Shown here piece by piece: positions 1-9,021 of a DNA stretch of 64,000 nt (position 1 is the first letter of the stretch; the number at the start of each line of letters is the position of its first letter). A program made the translations under genes and the position numbers. The stretch lies in the NCBI GenBank assembly GCA_050313895.1, contig JBNPMI010000008.1; one strand, given 5' to 3'. The DNA is from JALFST01 sp022779285. GTDB taxonomy: Bacteria; Bacillota; Clostridia; Tissierellales; Peptoniphilaceae. Below the pieces are notes generated by a model, which was not told the origin of the DNA, did not search any database, and worked only from the letters and a program-made list of their open reading frames with translations.

Positions 1-1
1 T

Positions 2-1147
2 TCAGAGATTGAGCCCATGATAGCCTGCCCGCATTCGCCGGACAATGTTGTGCCCGTTCGAGAAGCGGAGGGCGTGACGATTACGCAGGTGTGTATCGGA
101 AGCTGCACCAACTCCTCTTATACGGATATTATGCGTGCGGCGCGAATATTGGACGGAAAGAAGGTAGCGCCCGATGTGGATCTGACGCTTTCGCCGGGTT
201 CCTCCAATATTTTGCGGCTGATTTCAGAGAACGGCGCTCTTGCAACTTTTATTCGAGCAGGCGCACGTATTTTGGAATCGGCTTGCGGTCCATGTATCGG
301 AATGGGACAGTCGCCACGGAGCGGCGGAGTCTCCTTGCGCACCTTTAACCGCAATTTCAAAGGGCGTTCGGGAACCATGGATGCCGGTGTGTATCTTGTG
401 AGCCCGGAGACAGCTGCGGCTTCCGCGATTCGGGGGCGAATTACGGATCCTCGTACGCTGGAATGGGACGCCTTGATAGAAGAACCGGAGACATATGGAA
501 AAGTAGATCATTATTTTGTATTCCCGCCGGAATCCGCTGAGGAGCGCGAGGCGGTATCCGTGATTATGGGGCCGAATATCAAGCCCTTTCCGGTGGCGCA
601 GCCGCCGGAGAGCTTTCTCGGAGGCCATGTTTTGCTTCGAGCAGGTGATAATGTAACGACCGATGATATTTGTCCCTCCAACGCACGCCTTTTGCCGTTT
701 CGCTCAAATATTCCGTATCTCTCTCAGTTCGGATTCACAACCCTCATTCCGGATTTCGCGGAAAGAGCCAAGAAACACAATGGCGGATTTATCGTTGCAG
801 GGGAAAACTATGGGCAAGGTTCAAGTCGTGAGCATGCTGCACTGATTCCGCTGTATCTGGGAGTCAAAGCGGTATTTGCCAAGAGCTTTGCGCGTATCCA
901 TCGCTCGAATCTCATCAACAACGGCATTCTTCCTTTAGTTTTTTTGAATCCTGCGGATTATGGAAAACTGGCAGAAATGGATAGGGTCACCCTTGCGGAT
1001 GTACGACACTGCATCGAAAGCCGAGACGAAATCGCAGCAACCGTAAATGGAGAAAAAATTCTGTTCCGTATGAATTTCACGCCGCGTGAGCGGGAAATTC
1101 TCTTAGCGGGCGGTTATCTGAACTTTGTAAAGTCGTTGAAGGCTTAG
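2..1147 (+). CDS. acn: Aconitate hydratase (5' end outside window)
   Basis: Interconverts citrate and isocitrate in the cytoplasm. The frame is open to the left edge; the first residues belong to the conserved EPMIACPHSPDN segment, so the true start lies upstream. The three iron-sulfur cysteines are visible in CIGSCTNSSYTDI and CGPCIGMGQSP. The C-terminal swivel domain carries YGQGSSREHAA. The gene is followed after 11 bases by isocitrate dehydrogenase and then citrate synthase, which fixes its role in the oxidative TCA branch rather than in leucine synthesis. The visible 381 codons are the C-terminal part of what is normally a protein of about 640 residues or more. Confidence 0.95.
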   Translation, partial: SEIEPMIACPHSPDNVVPVREAEGVTITQVCIGSCTNSSYTDIMRAARILDGKKVAPDVDLTLSPGSSNILRLISENGALATFIRAGARILESACGPCIGMGQSPRSGGVSLRTFNRNFKGRSGTMDAGVYLVSPETAAASAIRGRITDPRTLEWDALIEEPETYGKVDHYFVFPPESAEEREAVSVIMGPNIKPFPVAQPPESFLGGHVLLRAGDNVTTDDICPSNARLLPFRSNIPYLSQFGFTTLIPDFAERAKKHNGGFIVAGENYGQGSSREHAALIPLYLGVKAVFAKSFARIHRSNLINNGILPLVFLNPADYGKLAEMDRVTLADVRHCIESRDEIAATVNGEKILFRMNFTPREREILLAGGYLNFVKSLKA

Positions 1148-1158
1148 GAGGAGAGATT

Positions 1159-2223
1159 ATGTCTGAGATCAGAAGACACAAGGTAACAGTGATTCCGGGA
1201 GACGGCATCGGGCCGGAGATTGTAGGCGTTGTGCGGCGCATCGTGGATGCATCAGGAGCTCCCGTAGAGTGGAAGGAAGCGCAGGCAGGGCTGAATGCTT
1301 TTGAAGATGAGGGGGAGCTCCTGCCTGAAAAAACTCTAAAAAGCATAGAAGAGACGGGACTTTGCCTGAAGGGACCGATCACAACGCCCATCGGCCATGG
1401 CTTTCGCAGCATGAATGTGACTCTTCGTAAGCATTTCGACCTTTATGCCAATGTGCGCCCCGTGCGATCCATTGAAGGCATTCCTGCTCGCTTTTCCAAC
1501 GTGGATCTTACAATTTTTCGGGAAAATACCGAGGATCTGTATGCAGGAGTGGAAGAGAAGATTTCTTCGGATGAAATGCATTCCATCAAAGTCATTACTC
1601 GAAGAGCAAGCGAGCGCATTGCACGGCGTGCATATGAATATGCAAGAGCACAAAAAACGCTTCGTGAAAAAAATGCTTCAGCAAAGCGGACGAGCGTTAC
1701 GATTGTTACAAAGGCGAACATCATGAAGTTGACGGACGGACTTTTTCTGGATGTTTGCCGAGGGGTTGCCGCGGAATATCCGGATATCGAAACCCGCGAG
1801 GTTCTGGTGGATGCGATGTGCATGCAGCTTGTCATCCATCCGGAGCGCTATGATATCCTATTGACGGAAAATCTTTATGGCGACATCCTCTCCGACCTGT
1901 GTGCGGGACTTGCGGGCGGCTTGGGTCTGGTGCCGGGGTCCAACCTTGGAGAAAATGCCGCAATTTATGAAGCGGTGCATGGTTCGGCGCCCGACATCGC
2001 GGGTCAGGGCATCGCCAATCCGACAGCCCTTTTGCAATCAGCCTGCATGATGCTGGAGCATATCGGGGAGGATGTCGCTGCGGAAAAAATACGCAGGGCT
2101 CTTTTCTCCGTACTGAAGCACGAGGAGCTTCGCACCCCTGATATCGGGGGTACGGGTACCACCGAGCGATTTGAAAAATCCGTTTTGAAGGAGATGGAAC
2201 ATGTTGCAGGAGGGATGGGCTGA
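1159..2223 (+). CDS. icd: Isocitrate dehydrogenase (NAD-type, beta-decarboxylating family)
   Basis: Oxidatively decarboxylates isocitrate to 2-oxoglutarate. The 354-residue protein starts with the family nucleotide segment IPGDGIGPEI, has the metal-binding region NLYGDILSDLCAGLAGG and the coenzyme segment HGSAPDIAG, which in this family usually goes with NAD. It could in principle be isopropylmalate dehydrogenase, but its place between aconitase and citrate synthase argues for isocitrate. A ribosome site (GGAGGAGAG) precedes the ATG. Its stop overlaps the citrate synthase start by one base (TGATG), so translation is likely coupled. Confidence 0.92.
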   Translation: MSEIRRHKVTVIPGDGIGPEIVGVVRRIVDASGAPVEWKEAQAGLNAFEDEGELLPEKTLKSIEETGLCLKGPITTPIGHGFRSMNVTLRKHFDLYANVRPVRSIEGIPARFSNVDLTIFRENTEDLYAGVEEKISSDEMHSIKVITRRASERIARRAYEYARAQKTLREKNASAKRTSVTIVTKANIMKLTDGLFLDVCRGVAAEYPDIETREVLVDAMCMQLVIHPERYDILLTENLYGDILSDLCAGLAGGLGLVPGSNLGENAAIYEAVHGSAPDIAGQGIANPTALLQSACMMLEHIGEDVAAEKIRRALFSVLKHEELRTPDIGGTGTTERFEKSVLKEMEHVAGGMG

Positions 2224-3572
2224 TGAGCAGGGACTTATTTCAGGATAAAAAGCTCTTTCAGCAGCTGTATGAGGTGACAAGGCTGGATCCCTCTCTCTAT
2301 CCATTGCATTCCATTAAGCAGGGGTTGCGCAATGAAAATGGCACCGGCGTGCTCGTAGGTCTTACACGAATTGCCGGCGTTTATGGATATGAAATTAAGG
2401 ATGGTAAAAAAATCCCTGCAAAGGGCCGGCTCCTCTATCGTGGAATCGACATGGAGACCATTGTTTCCGGAATTCAAAAGGATGGACGTTTCGGCTTTGA
2501 AGAAACCACATTTTTGCTGTTGTTCGGCGTGCTCCCGACCGAGGAACAGCTCCGGGAATTTCAGGACTGTCTCAATGCCTTGGCACCGCTTCCGGAGCAT
2601 TTTAAGGAAGATGTTTTTTTCAAAATCCCGAGCAGAAATCTGATGAACAAGCTGCAGCGAGTTCTGCTTACGCTGTACTCCTATGATGAAGCTGCGGATG
2701 ACATCTCCTTAGCCAACACTCTCCGCCAGTCCCTGAGCATTATCGCCAAGATGCCGACCATTCTTGCTTATGCATATCGCGCAAAGCTGCATTATTTTGA
2801 CGGCGAATCACTGATTATTCACAATCATCGCCCGGAATATTCCATCGCTGAAAATGTGCTGCACCTGATCCGAGATGACAGCACCTTTGAACGATGGGAA
2901 GCGGAGCTTCTGGATCTTTGTCTGATCGTGCAGGCGGAGCATGGAGGCGGCAATAATTCAACATTTACGACACATGTTGTGAGCTCTACGGGAACGGATA
3001 CCTACTCTGCACTTTCGGCGGCGGTGGGGTCTCTGAAAGGTCCCAAGCACGGAGGCGCCAATGCAAAGGTTATGGGTATGATTCGTGATATGAAGCAAAA
3101 TTGCAATTGGCGCGATCGAGCATCCTTGCGTGATTATATGCGCAAAATACTCAGAAAAGAAGCGTATGACGGGATGGGATTGATCTATGGCATGGGGCAT
3201 GCCGTATATACGATTTCGGATCCCCGTGCACAGCTTCTCAAAAAGCGCCTTCAAGAGCTTTCTGTCCGGGCACATTGTGAGGATGAGGTTCAGCTTCTGG
3301 AGAATATTGAGTCCATCACACACGAGCTGATGCATGATGCGCATAGAGAAGCGCCGATTTGTGCCAATGTGGATCTTTACACCGGCTTGCTTTACAGAAT
3401 GCTGAAGATCCCTGACGATCTGGCGACACCTCTGTTTGCGCTGGCTCGCATGGGAGGATGGTGTGCCCATCGTTTGGAACAGCTTTCCGACAAAAAAATA
3501 ATGCGCCCCGCCTATGTCACCATAGGGGAGGAGCAGCATTATTTGCCGATAAAGGAACGATCGTTTGAATAA
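2223..3572 (+). CDS. gltA: Citrate synthase
   Basis: Condenses acetyl-CoA with oxaloacetate to citrate. The 449-residue protein has both family histidine motifs, LKGPKHGGANAK and GMGHAVYTISDPR, and the late aspartate/arginine region. It carries a long N-terminal extension before the core, as seen in clostridial citrate synthases. It is the last gene of the aconitase, isocitrate dehydrogenase, citrate synthase operon, whose product 2-oxoglutarate most likely feeds glutamate synthesis, since no further TCA genes are present here. A terminator hairpin spans its stop codon. Confidence 0.95.
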   Translation: MSRDLFQDKKLFQQLYEVTRLDPSLYPLHSIKQGLRNENGTGVLVGLTRIAGVYGYEIKDGKKIPAKGRLLYRGIDMETIVSGIQKDGRFGFEETTFLLLFGVLPTEEQLREFQDCLNALAPLPEHFKEDVFFKIPSRNLMNKLQRVLLTLYSYDEAADDISLANTLRQSLSIIAKMPTILAYAYRAKLHYFDGESLIIHNHRPEYSIAENVLHLIRDDSTFERWEAELLDLCLIVQAEHGGGNNSTFTTHVVSSTGTDTYSALSAAVGSLKGPKHGGANAKVMGMIRDMKQNCNWRDRASLRDYMRKILRKEAYDGMGLIYGMGHAVYTISDPRAQLLKKRLQELSVRAHCEDEVQLLENIESITHELMHDAHREAPICANVDLYTGLLYRMLKIPDDLATPLFALARMGGWCAHRLEQLSDKKIMRPAYVTIGEEQHYLPIKERSFE

Positions 3573-3592
3573 GCGGTCGTTCTGATTTTTTT
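3555..3592 (+). terminator. Rho-independent terminator overlapping the gltA stop
   Basis: GAACGATCG pairs with CGGTCGTTC (one G-T pair) and is followed a few bases later by seven T. The TAA stop of citrate synthase sits inside the loop, so the last codons form the 5' arm. Confidence 0.75.
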
Positions 3593-3652
3593 GAAAATCA
3601 TTGGAATTTCAGCACATCCCGATCCATGCTCTCCGCTCCGGATAAACGCGGT

Positions 3653-4825
3653 TTATTTCAGGTAAACGCGATCTACTCGAGGGGAGATGCCGCAGAGCAC
3701 TTCATAGTGTATGGTCTGAGACCATTGAGCAAGCTCTTCGGCGGAAATCTGATCGGGCTCCGGGGCGGACAGCTGATTGGCATCTTTTCGGAGCAGCAGC
3801 CATGCGGTATCTCCTCGGGCTATGCGATTGCCGGTATTCCAAAGCTCGGTGATGTCCACCATCAGCTGATCCATACAGACGCGGCCGACAATAGGACAGC
3901 GCTGCAGGGGATTGCCCAGGAGAACATAGCCCTGATTGGAGAAAAGACGAGAATATCCGTCGCTATAGCCGACTTGAATCGTGGCGATGCGGGAATCACG
4001 AGGGGCTTTCCATGTGCCGCCATAGCTTACGGGTGTGCCCCTGGAAATTTCTTTGACGTGGGAGACCGCAGCTTTCCAGCCAAAGACAGGCAGAATGGAA
4101 ATTCCTTTTTTTTGCGCCTCCCGTGCAACATAGGATGAGGGGAATTCTCCATAAATGCAAATTCCCATGCGCACTCCGTCCAGATGGGATTCCGGATAGA
4201 GGAGAACGCCTGCATCATTGGCCAAATGGCGAATTCCCATAGAAATCCCGCGGCTTCGGCATTGCTCCGTGACCGAGAGAAAACGGCGAAGCTGTTCTTT
4301 TGTAAATGCGGAATCCTCTTCATCGGCGACAGCAAAATGAGAAAAGACGCCTTCTATTTTCAAATGAGAAAGTGAGGAAATCTGTTCTATGGCATCCACA
4401 GTGGAAGCATCATTCCATGCAAAGCCGATGCGGGAATGTCCCGTATCAACGGCCAGATGAATTTTTCCGATCACACCCAGATCTTTACAGATATCGTTGT
4501 ATTTCACAGCGGTGGTAAGATCATAGATGGCAGGACGAATCTCGTTTTGGGCGTAATAGGGCATCCATTCGTCCGGGAAATAGCCCAGACATAAGATGGG
4601 GAGATGAATTCCGCCATCGGAAAGCTGCTTTGCTTCCTCAGGAAGCGCTACACAGAAAAAATCGGCATCCTTTTCCAGATAGCGGGCGACTGGAAGTGCG
4701 CCCATTCCATAGGCATCCGCCTTGACCACAACAAAATGTTTTTGGCGGGGGGTAAGTTTTTCCAGAACTTGTAAATTTTTTCTGATTTTGGGCAAAGAAA
4801 TAATGATTTGATTTCGCGATGACAT
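3653..4825 (-). CDS. alr: Alanine racemase
   Basis: PLP enzyme that makes D-alanine for peptidoglycan. The frame stays open 57 codons upstream, but I place the start at the ATG at 4825 because it has the ribosome site GGGAAGGGAGCC and gives a normal 390-residue protein. The PLP lysine is K35 in VVKADAYGMG; the catalytic tyrosine is in PVSYGGTWKA and the C-terminal domain has GRVCMDQLMVD. It is transcribed towards citrate synthase and divergently from ispD. Confidence 0.95.
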   Translation of the reverse strand: MSSRNQIIISLPKIRKNLQVLEKLTPRQKHFVVVKADAYGMGALPVARYLEKDADFFCVALPEEAKQLSDGGIHLPILCLGYFPDEWMPYYAQNEIRPAIYDLTTAVKYNDICKDLGVIGKIHLAVDTGHSRIGFAWNDASTVDAIEQISSLSHLKIEGVFSHFAVADEEDSAFTKEQLRRFLSVTEQCRSRGISMGIRHLANDAGVLLYPESHLDGVRMGICIYGEFPSSYVAREAQKKGISILPVFGWKAAVSHVKEISRGTPVSYGGTWKAPRDSRIATIQVGYSDGYSRLFSNQGYVLLGNPLQRCPIVGRVCMDQLMVDITELWNTGNRIARGDTAWLLLRKDANQLSAPEPDQISAEELAQWSQTIHYEVLCGISPRVDRVYLK

Positions 4826-4858
4826 ATGGCTCCCTTCCCGAATCCTTCGATTTCTTGT

Positions 4859-4887
4859 ATTGTACCACTTCATTGCATGCAGGGAAT
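4859..4887 (-). promoter_or_regulatory. Putative alr promoter
   Basis: On the minus strand TGGTACAAT forms an extended -10 about 34 bases before the alr start codon. The -35 (TTCCCT at 17-base spacing) is poor, so the call rests on the extended -10. Confidence 0.4.
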
Positions 4888-4952
4888 CCGGCAGCCCAGG
4901 TTTTTTTCGTCGAAGAAATCGGTCTATGGTATTATTAATGCGGAGGTGGCAC

Positions 4953-5669
4953 GTGACCAAACAAAAAATTGCAGCGATCATTTCTGCAGCAGGCAAGGGG
5001 GAGCGGATGGGGTTTCATCGCAATAAGCTCCTGATTCCTTTAGGCGGGATGACAATTCTGGAACGCACCTTGATTGCATTGGAAGCGATGGAGGAAATTG
5101 AGCATTTTATTTTGGTAATCCGGCCGGAGGATGAAGCTGTCATTCGGTCGTTTTTGCCATCGATTTTTTCAGATCTCACGCGAATTCAGCTGGTATATGG
5201 AGGGAAAACGCGTCAGGAATCCACCCGAAACGGTCTTTTTGCAATTTCCGAGAGCGCAGATCTGGTGATGATCCATGACGGAGCGCGTCCGTTCATCACT
5301 CACAAGGTAGTAAGAGACTGTATTCAAAGGCTTCTTGAATCCGATGCGGAGGGAGCAATTGCGGTAGTGCCCATGAAGGATACGATCAAGGTGGTCAATG
5401 AGAAAGGACTGGTTGTGGCAACGCCGCAGAGATCCATGCTCTGTGCGGTTCAAACGCCGCAGGTTTTTTATCGCAAAAAGCTCATGGACGCTTATCAAAA
5501 GGGGGCTCGCGAGGAAATTAACGCAACGGATGATGCGCAGCTGATGGAATATCTCGGAGGGAAAATCGTGACTTCTCCGGGAGATTATTCCAATATTAAA
5601 ATGACGACACCGGAGGATTTGCTGGTGGGCAGGTTGATTATTGAAAAGAGACAGCAGGAGACATTATGA
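4953..5669 (+). CDS. ispD: 2-C-methyl-D-erythritol 4-phosphate cytidylyltransferase
   Basis: Third step of the non-mevalonate isoprenoid pathway: joins CTP to methylerythritol phosphate. I choose GTG at 4953, preceded by GGAGGTGGC, giving 238 residues, the usual family length; an upstream in-frame ATG would add 31 residues that do not fit the family. The nucleotide-binding motif SAAGKGERMG is at the N terminus and the conserved HDGARPF is present in the middle. The last codons overlap ispF through ATGA, a common ispD-ispF arrangement. Confidence 0.95.
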   Translation: MTKQKIAAIISAAGKGERMGFHRNKLLIPLGGMTILERTLIALEAMEEIEHFILVIRPEDEAVIRSFLPSIFSDLTRIQLVYGGKTRQESTRNGLFAISESADLVMIHDGARPFITHKVVRDCIQRLLESDAEGAIAVVPMKDTIKVVNEKGLVVATPQRSMLCAVQTPQVFYRKKLMDAYQKGAREEINATDDAQLMEYLGGKIVTSPGDYSNIKMTTPEDLLVGRLIIEKRQQETL

Positions 5670-6199
5670 ACACAAAAACATCGCATTCTGTGCCATTTCG
5701 CGTAGGAAACGGATATGATGTTCATGAATTGGCTGAGGGGCGAAGGCTCATACTGGGAGGTATCGATATCCCGTTTGAAAAGGGCCTTCTGGGACATTCC
5801 GATGCGGATGTTTTGGTTCATGCATTGATGGATGCCCTATGCGGAGCGGTCGTTTTGGGGGATATCGGCAAATTATTTCCGGATACGGATCCTGCCTATA
5901 AAGGAATCTCTTCCCTGATCCTTCTTTCACGCATAGCGGAAAAGGTGGAGAAAATGGGCTGGATACTGGGCAATGCAGATATCATTGTCTGTGCACAACG
6001 TCCGAAGCTTGCTCCTTATATCGTGGAGATGCGACAAAAGCTTGCTGAAGTCATGCGCTGCAATATCGATCAAATTTCGATTAAAGCAACCACAACGGAA
6101 AAATTGGGATTCGTCGGTCGAGAAGAAGGCATGGCGAGCTACGCTACAGTCTTATTGTTAAGAAAAGAAGCTTCCGCGACGAGGACCGAGGAAGGGTGA
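5666..6199 (+). CDS. ispF: 2-C-methyl-D-erythritol 2,4-cyclodiphosphate synthase
   Basis: Cyclises the CDP-methylerythritol phosphate intermediate of the same pathway as ispD. The 177-residue protein shows the zinc ligand region GNGYDVHEL, the GHSDADVLVHA motif and the C-terminal IKATTTEKLGF segment. The start overlaps the ispD stop (ATGA), and mreB follows within three bases, so the three genes form one unit. It carries about 15 extra residues at each end compared with compact family members. Confidence 0.95.
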   Translation: MNTKTSHSVPFRVGNGYDVHELAEGRRLILGGIDIPFEKGLLGHSDADVLVHALMDALCGAVVLGDIGKLFPDTDPAYKGISSLILLSRIAEKVEKMGWILGNADIIVCAQRPKLAPYIVEMRQKLAEVMRCNIDQISIKATTTEKLGFVGREEGMASYATVLLLRKEASATRTEEG

Positions 6200-6201
6200 T
6201 C

Positions 6202-7260
6202 ATGGCGTTTTTAAGAAAAAATTTGGCAATAGACCTGGGAACCACAAGCGTGCTTGTCTTTACACGCGCACAGGGAGTTCTTCTCAATGAGCCTTCCGTG
6301 GTTGCCGTGGATACCTATACAGACAAAATTGTTGCGGTGGGAGAAGAAGCACGGGAAATGCTTGGCCGAACCCCCGGCAATATTATTGCCGGAAAGCCGA
6401 TGCGGGATGGCGTAATTGCGGACTATGAGGCTACCGAGAGAATGCTCCGATATTTTCTGAGAAAGGCCGTCGGCCGTACTATGCTGGGGCCGGATCTCAT
6501 AATCTGCGTGCCGTCACAGGCGACTCAGGTGCAAAAACGTGCCGTAGTTCAAGCCGCAACGGCAGCCGGCGCACATCACACTTTTTTGATTGAAGAGCCT
6601 CTTGCAGCAGCGATCGGTGCGGGAATCGACATTGCCGATCCTGACGGACATCTGATCGTGGATATCGGAGGGGGAACCACGGATGTCGCTTTAATTTCCA
6701 TGGGAGGCATTGTGATCTCAAAATCCACGCGCGTTGCAGGAGATTCCTTTGACTCGGCGATCGCCCGTTATATTCGCACTCGTTATAGCTTGATCATCGG
6801 GGAGCGTACGGCAGAAGAAATCAAGTTTGATATCTGTTCGGTAAGTGCGACCGATCCTCCTGAGGAATTGGAGGTGAAGGGCAGAAGTCTGCTGGATGGA
6901 CTTCCTGTCCGCGTATATGTTACTGCTGAGGAAATCATGAATGCCGTACAAGGTCCGCTTGACGAAATCGTAGATACCATCCATGAGGTGCTTTCCGATA
7001 CGCCGCCGGAGCTTGCTGCGGATCTGTATGACCGCGGTATGCTTCTCACCGGCGGAGGAGCCTTGGTACGCGGATTACAGGATACGATACGGGATCGTCT
7101 GAAAATGAGTGTCCATCTTGCAGAAAATCCGGTGACAGCTGTTGTGCGCGGGACGGGAAAAGCCTTGGGGTGGATTCGCCGGCTGAAATCAGGAGATGAG
7201 GTGCTTGCTGAGAATTCGAGACGGCTTGTGATGAATCGAGAAGCCTTGCGCAAGCGATGA
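6202..7260 (+). CDS. mreB: MreB-family cell-shape actin
   Basis: Actin-like filament protein that organises wall synthesis along the cell cylinder. It has phosphate-1 motif AIDLGTTSVLVF, phosphate-2 DIGGGTTDVALIS and the adenosine motif LTGGGALVRGL. ATG at 6202 is chosen over GTG at 6196 because AGGAAGG lies seven bases before it; the protein is then 352 residues, full length. No mreC or mreD follows, so this may be an additional paralogue of the Mbl/MreBH kind rather than the mreBCD copy. It is the third gene of the ispD-ispF unit. Confidence 0.92.
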   Translation: MAFLRKNLAIDLGTTSVLVFTRAQGVLLNEPSVVAVDTYTDKIVAVGEEAREMLGRTPGNIIAGKPMRDGVIADYEATERMLRYFLRKAVGRTMLGPDLIICVPSQATQVQKRAVVQAATAAGAHHTFLIEEPLAAAIGAGIDIADPDGHLIVDIGGGTTDVALISMGGIVISKSTRVAGDSFDSAIARYIRTRYSLIIGERTAEEIKFDICSVSATDPPEELEVKGRSLLDGLPVRVYVTAEEIMNAVQGPLDEIVDTIHEVLSDTPPELAADLYDRGMLLTGGGALVRGLQDTIRDRLKMSVHLAENPVTAVVRGTGKALGWIRRLKSGDEVLAENSRRLVMNREALRKR

Positions 7261-7396
7261 GAGAAGAAATCGTTCCTCATCATGTAATGCGATGGAGTGT
7301 GTTTCCATGCAATGTTTCTTTTGATCCGGATGGGTATCCTTGATATATGAGAAGCCGGCCAAAGAGACTTTGATCGATTTTAAGAAAGGAAACGCT

Positions 7397-7738
7397 GTGA
7401 AAACACAAGAAAAAACAGAAGTTCAGGAAAGAAAATCATTCTTTCAGAGACTGTCTGTTTTTCTAAAGGCATGGCATGATTATTTTGGGTATAGGCCGAC
7501 GAAGCATAAAATTAAGTCAAAAAGGTACTATAGGATAAAAGCGCGAGAAGAAAGACCACCCAAGGGCGAGCCCAAAATGTCTTACTATAATAATCATATG
7601 ATGGTTATACGAAATTCAGAATGGATAGCCTTAGGAGAGATCTATTATAAAGCTGCGCAAAAGGAACGAAAAAAAGCAATTCAAAAGGATAAAGAGATTC
7701 TTTGGGACAGCTTAAAAGAAGCGTGGAAGCAGTTGTAA
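7397..7738 (+). CDS. Small basic protein of unknown function
   Basis: I do not recognise this 113-residue protein. GTG at 7397 is chosen because AGAAAGGA lies six bases upstream; the frame is open from TTG at 7340 but without a ribosome site there. It is strongly charged, with many Lys, Arg and Glu, no membrane segment, an aromatic patch (WHDYFGY) and a helical, lysine-rich C-terminal half. It is followed by a terminator, so it is probably a single-gene unit at the border between the mreB unit and a patch of decayed accessory genes. Confidence 0.6.
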   Translation: MKTQEKTEVQERKSFFQRLSVFLKAWHDYFGYRPTKHKIKSKRYYRIKAREERPPKGEPKMSYYNNHMMVIRNSEWIALGEIYYKAAQKERKKAIQKDKEILWDSLKEAWKQL

Positions 7739-7762
7739 TAACTAAAAAATAAAGTAAGGAAA

Positions 7763-7791
7763 GACGTGTCAGAAATGACGCGCCTTTTTTT
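7763..7791 (+). terminator. Rho-independent terminator
   Basis: Nine-base stem GACGTGTCA / TGACGCGCC with a GAAA loop, one mismatch and one G-T pair, followed by seven T. Confidence 0.75.
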
Positions 7792-8029
7792 ATTCAAAAG
7801 ACCGCCGTGTCAGGGAAAAGAAAAGGGACAGCGATCAAATGCAGGCGGTACGCTCGGAAACGGATGCCGCTTTGAGAGAGTAACGGCTCCATTCAGGATG
7901 GGCAACAAGTTCCATAAAAATTCGTCAAAGTTAAAAAAGAGACTGAGGATAGAGAAATTGACTCTGAAAATCAGCTTCCATTCTTTAGACTCAGGGTTGA
8001 GGCCGGTCATAATGAAATTAGAGGCACAT

Positions 8030-8213
8030 ATGGGGAAAACAAGCAAAGCGCAAAAAAGAGCATCGAAGGCATGGAAGGAGAGAAACCGGGAAAAGTCAGA
8101 ATGCAGAGATACAAGGACAGTGCCCGGCTTTTTATCCGCTCCCATGCACAGAAGAGGAGTTACAAGAGTTAGAGGGGCTCATTGAAGAGCGTAGAGAAGC
8201 TTTAGCGGAATAG
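8030..8213 (+). pseudogene. Small helical protein, broken by two frameshifts
   Basis: Reading from ATG at 8030 gives MGKTSKAQKRASKAWKERNR; the sense then moves to a second frame (KDSARLFIRSHA) and to a third (TEEELQELEGLIEERREAL) before a stop at 8211-8213. Joined, the three pieces resemble a small clostridial protein type I recall, with a basic N terminus, an SARxFIRxxAT core and a C-terminal helix ELxELxxLIEER. Two single-base shifts would explain it. TAGAGG precedes the ATG and a terminator follows the stop by four bases, as expected of a former intact gene. The assignment is from memory of the pattern. Confidence 0.55.
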
Positions 8214-8217
8214 AGAA

Positions 8218-8246
8218 GGAGCGTGTACAAGCAGCACGCTCCTTTT
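8218..8246 (+). terminator. Rho-independent terminator
   Basis: GGAGCGTG, nine-base loop, CACGCTCC, then TTTT. It lies directly behind the broken small gene. Confidence 0.75.
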
Positions 8247-8340
8247 ATGCAATAGAAGAGCTCTACGAAGAAGCTGAGTAAATGAAATGATTTTAAAGTG
8301 GGGACGAAACATAAAATTGCAATTGCAGCAGAAAAACAAA

Positions 8341-8374
8341 AGCCGCCTGAAATGTTGATTTCAAGCGGCTTTTA
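8341..8374. terminator. Hairpin with A- and T-rich flanks, probably bidirectional
   Basis: AGCCGC-c-TGAAAT pairs with ATTTCA-a-GCGGCT (one internal mismatch), flanked by an A-rich run on the left and TTTTA on the right. It could end transcripts from either side. Confidence 0.6.
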
Positions 8375-8407
8375 TCATGAAAGTAGTGACCTATTTTAAT
8401 ACAAAAA

Positions 8408-8471
8408 GGACATACCTCAGACCTTTCGTTAAAAGGTACGAGGAATAATTAGAAGGTATGAGGTATACCTA
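8408..8471. repeat. Left copy of a permuted imperfect repeat (blocks A-B)
   Basis: Block A (8408-8440) matches 11188-11220 with about six differences in 33 bases; block B (8441-8471) matches 11150-11177. In the right copy the order is B-A. The copies bracket the ABC fragment, kinase, HD and regulator genes. Confidence 0.6.
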
Positions 8472-8486
8472 CTTTTTCTTTCATAA

Positions 8487-8930
8487 TCAGAACTCCTTTC
8501 CTTCTTGATAGTACCGGCTTTGCACTTCAAAGAGATTCGCATATTCGCCGCCAAGTGCCAGCAGACTTTCATGGGTTCCTTCTTCCTTGATCCCACCGTC
8601 TGCTACAAAGATAATGCGGTCGCAGAATCGGGTGGAAGCCAGTCGGTGTGAAATAAACATGGAAGTTCGCCCATGGGTCATTTCACTGTACTTCATGTAA
8701 ATATCATTTTCAGCAATGGGATCGAGTGCTGCCGTAGGCTCATCCAGCAACAGGATCGGACCATCCTTATAGAGTGCTCTTGCCAGCATCAGCCTCTGGG
8801 TTTGACCCCCAGAGAACCATACACCGTCCAAATGAACTTCACGGCCAACATGGGTCTGAAGCCCTTTCGGCAATTTCTCGATCATGGCAGTAAGTCCTGC
8901 CTTTTCAATACAGTCTCTTTCTCAAATTTC
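8487..8930 (-). pseudogene. ABC transporter ATP-binding subunit, C-terminal remnant
   Basis: About 145 residues of the end of an ATPase domain remain: the signature FSGGQTQRLMLARAL, Walker B ILLLDEPTAALDP and the H-loop MFISHRLAST are present. The Walker A half and any membrane domain are missing. An ATG exists at 8885, but recognisable family sequence (RDCIEKAGLTAM) continues in frame to about 8925, where a stop interrupts it, so this is a truncated gene and not a short one. The intact parent was probably an exporter of the fused membrane/ATPase type. It lies downstream of the kinase gene on the same strand. Confidence 0.75.
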
Positions 8931-9021
8931 CACTCATTGAGTTGAGCATATCATAGCACAAAAATTCGTCCCCGGATTATTCTGGGGACGAATCGTTAAT
9001 TCTCGGTGATGAATTGCAAAT

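Noticed and set aside
3626..4138. 170-codon plus-strand frame opposite alr
   Set aside because: Antisense shadow of alanine racemase, whose motifs and ribosome site are clear.
7766..8185. 139-codon plus-strand frame
   Set aside because: It starts inside a terminator hairpin, and its end overlaps the broken small gene in only one of that gene's three frames.
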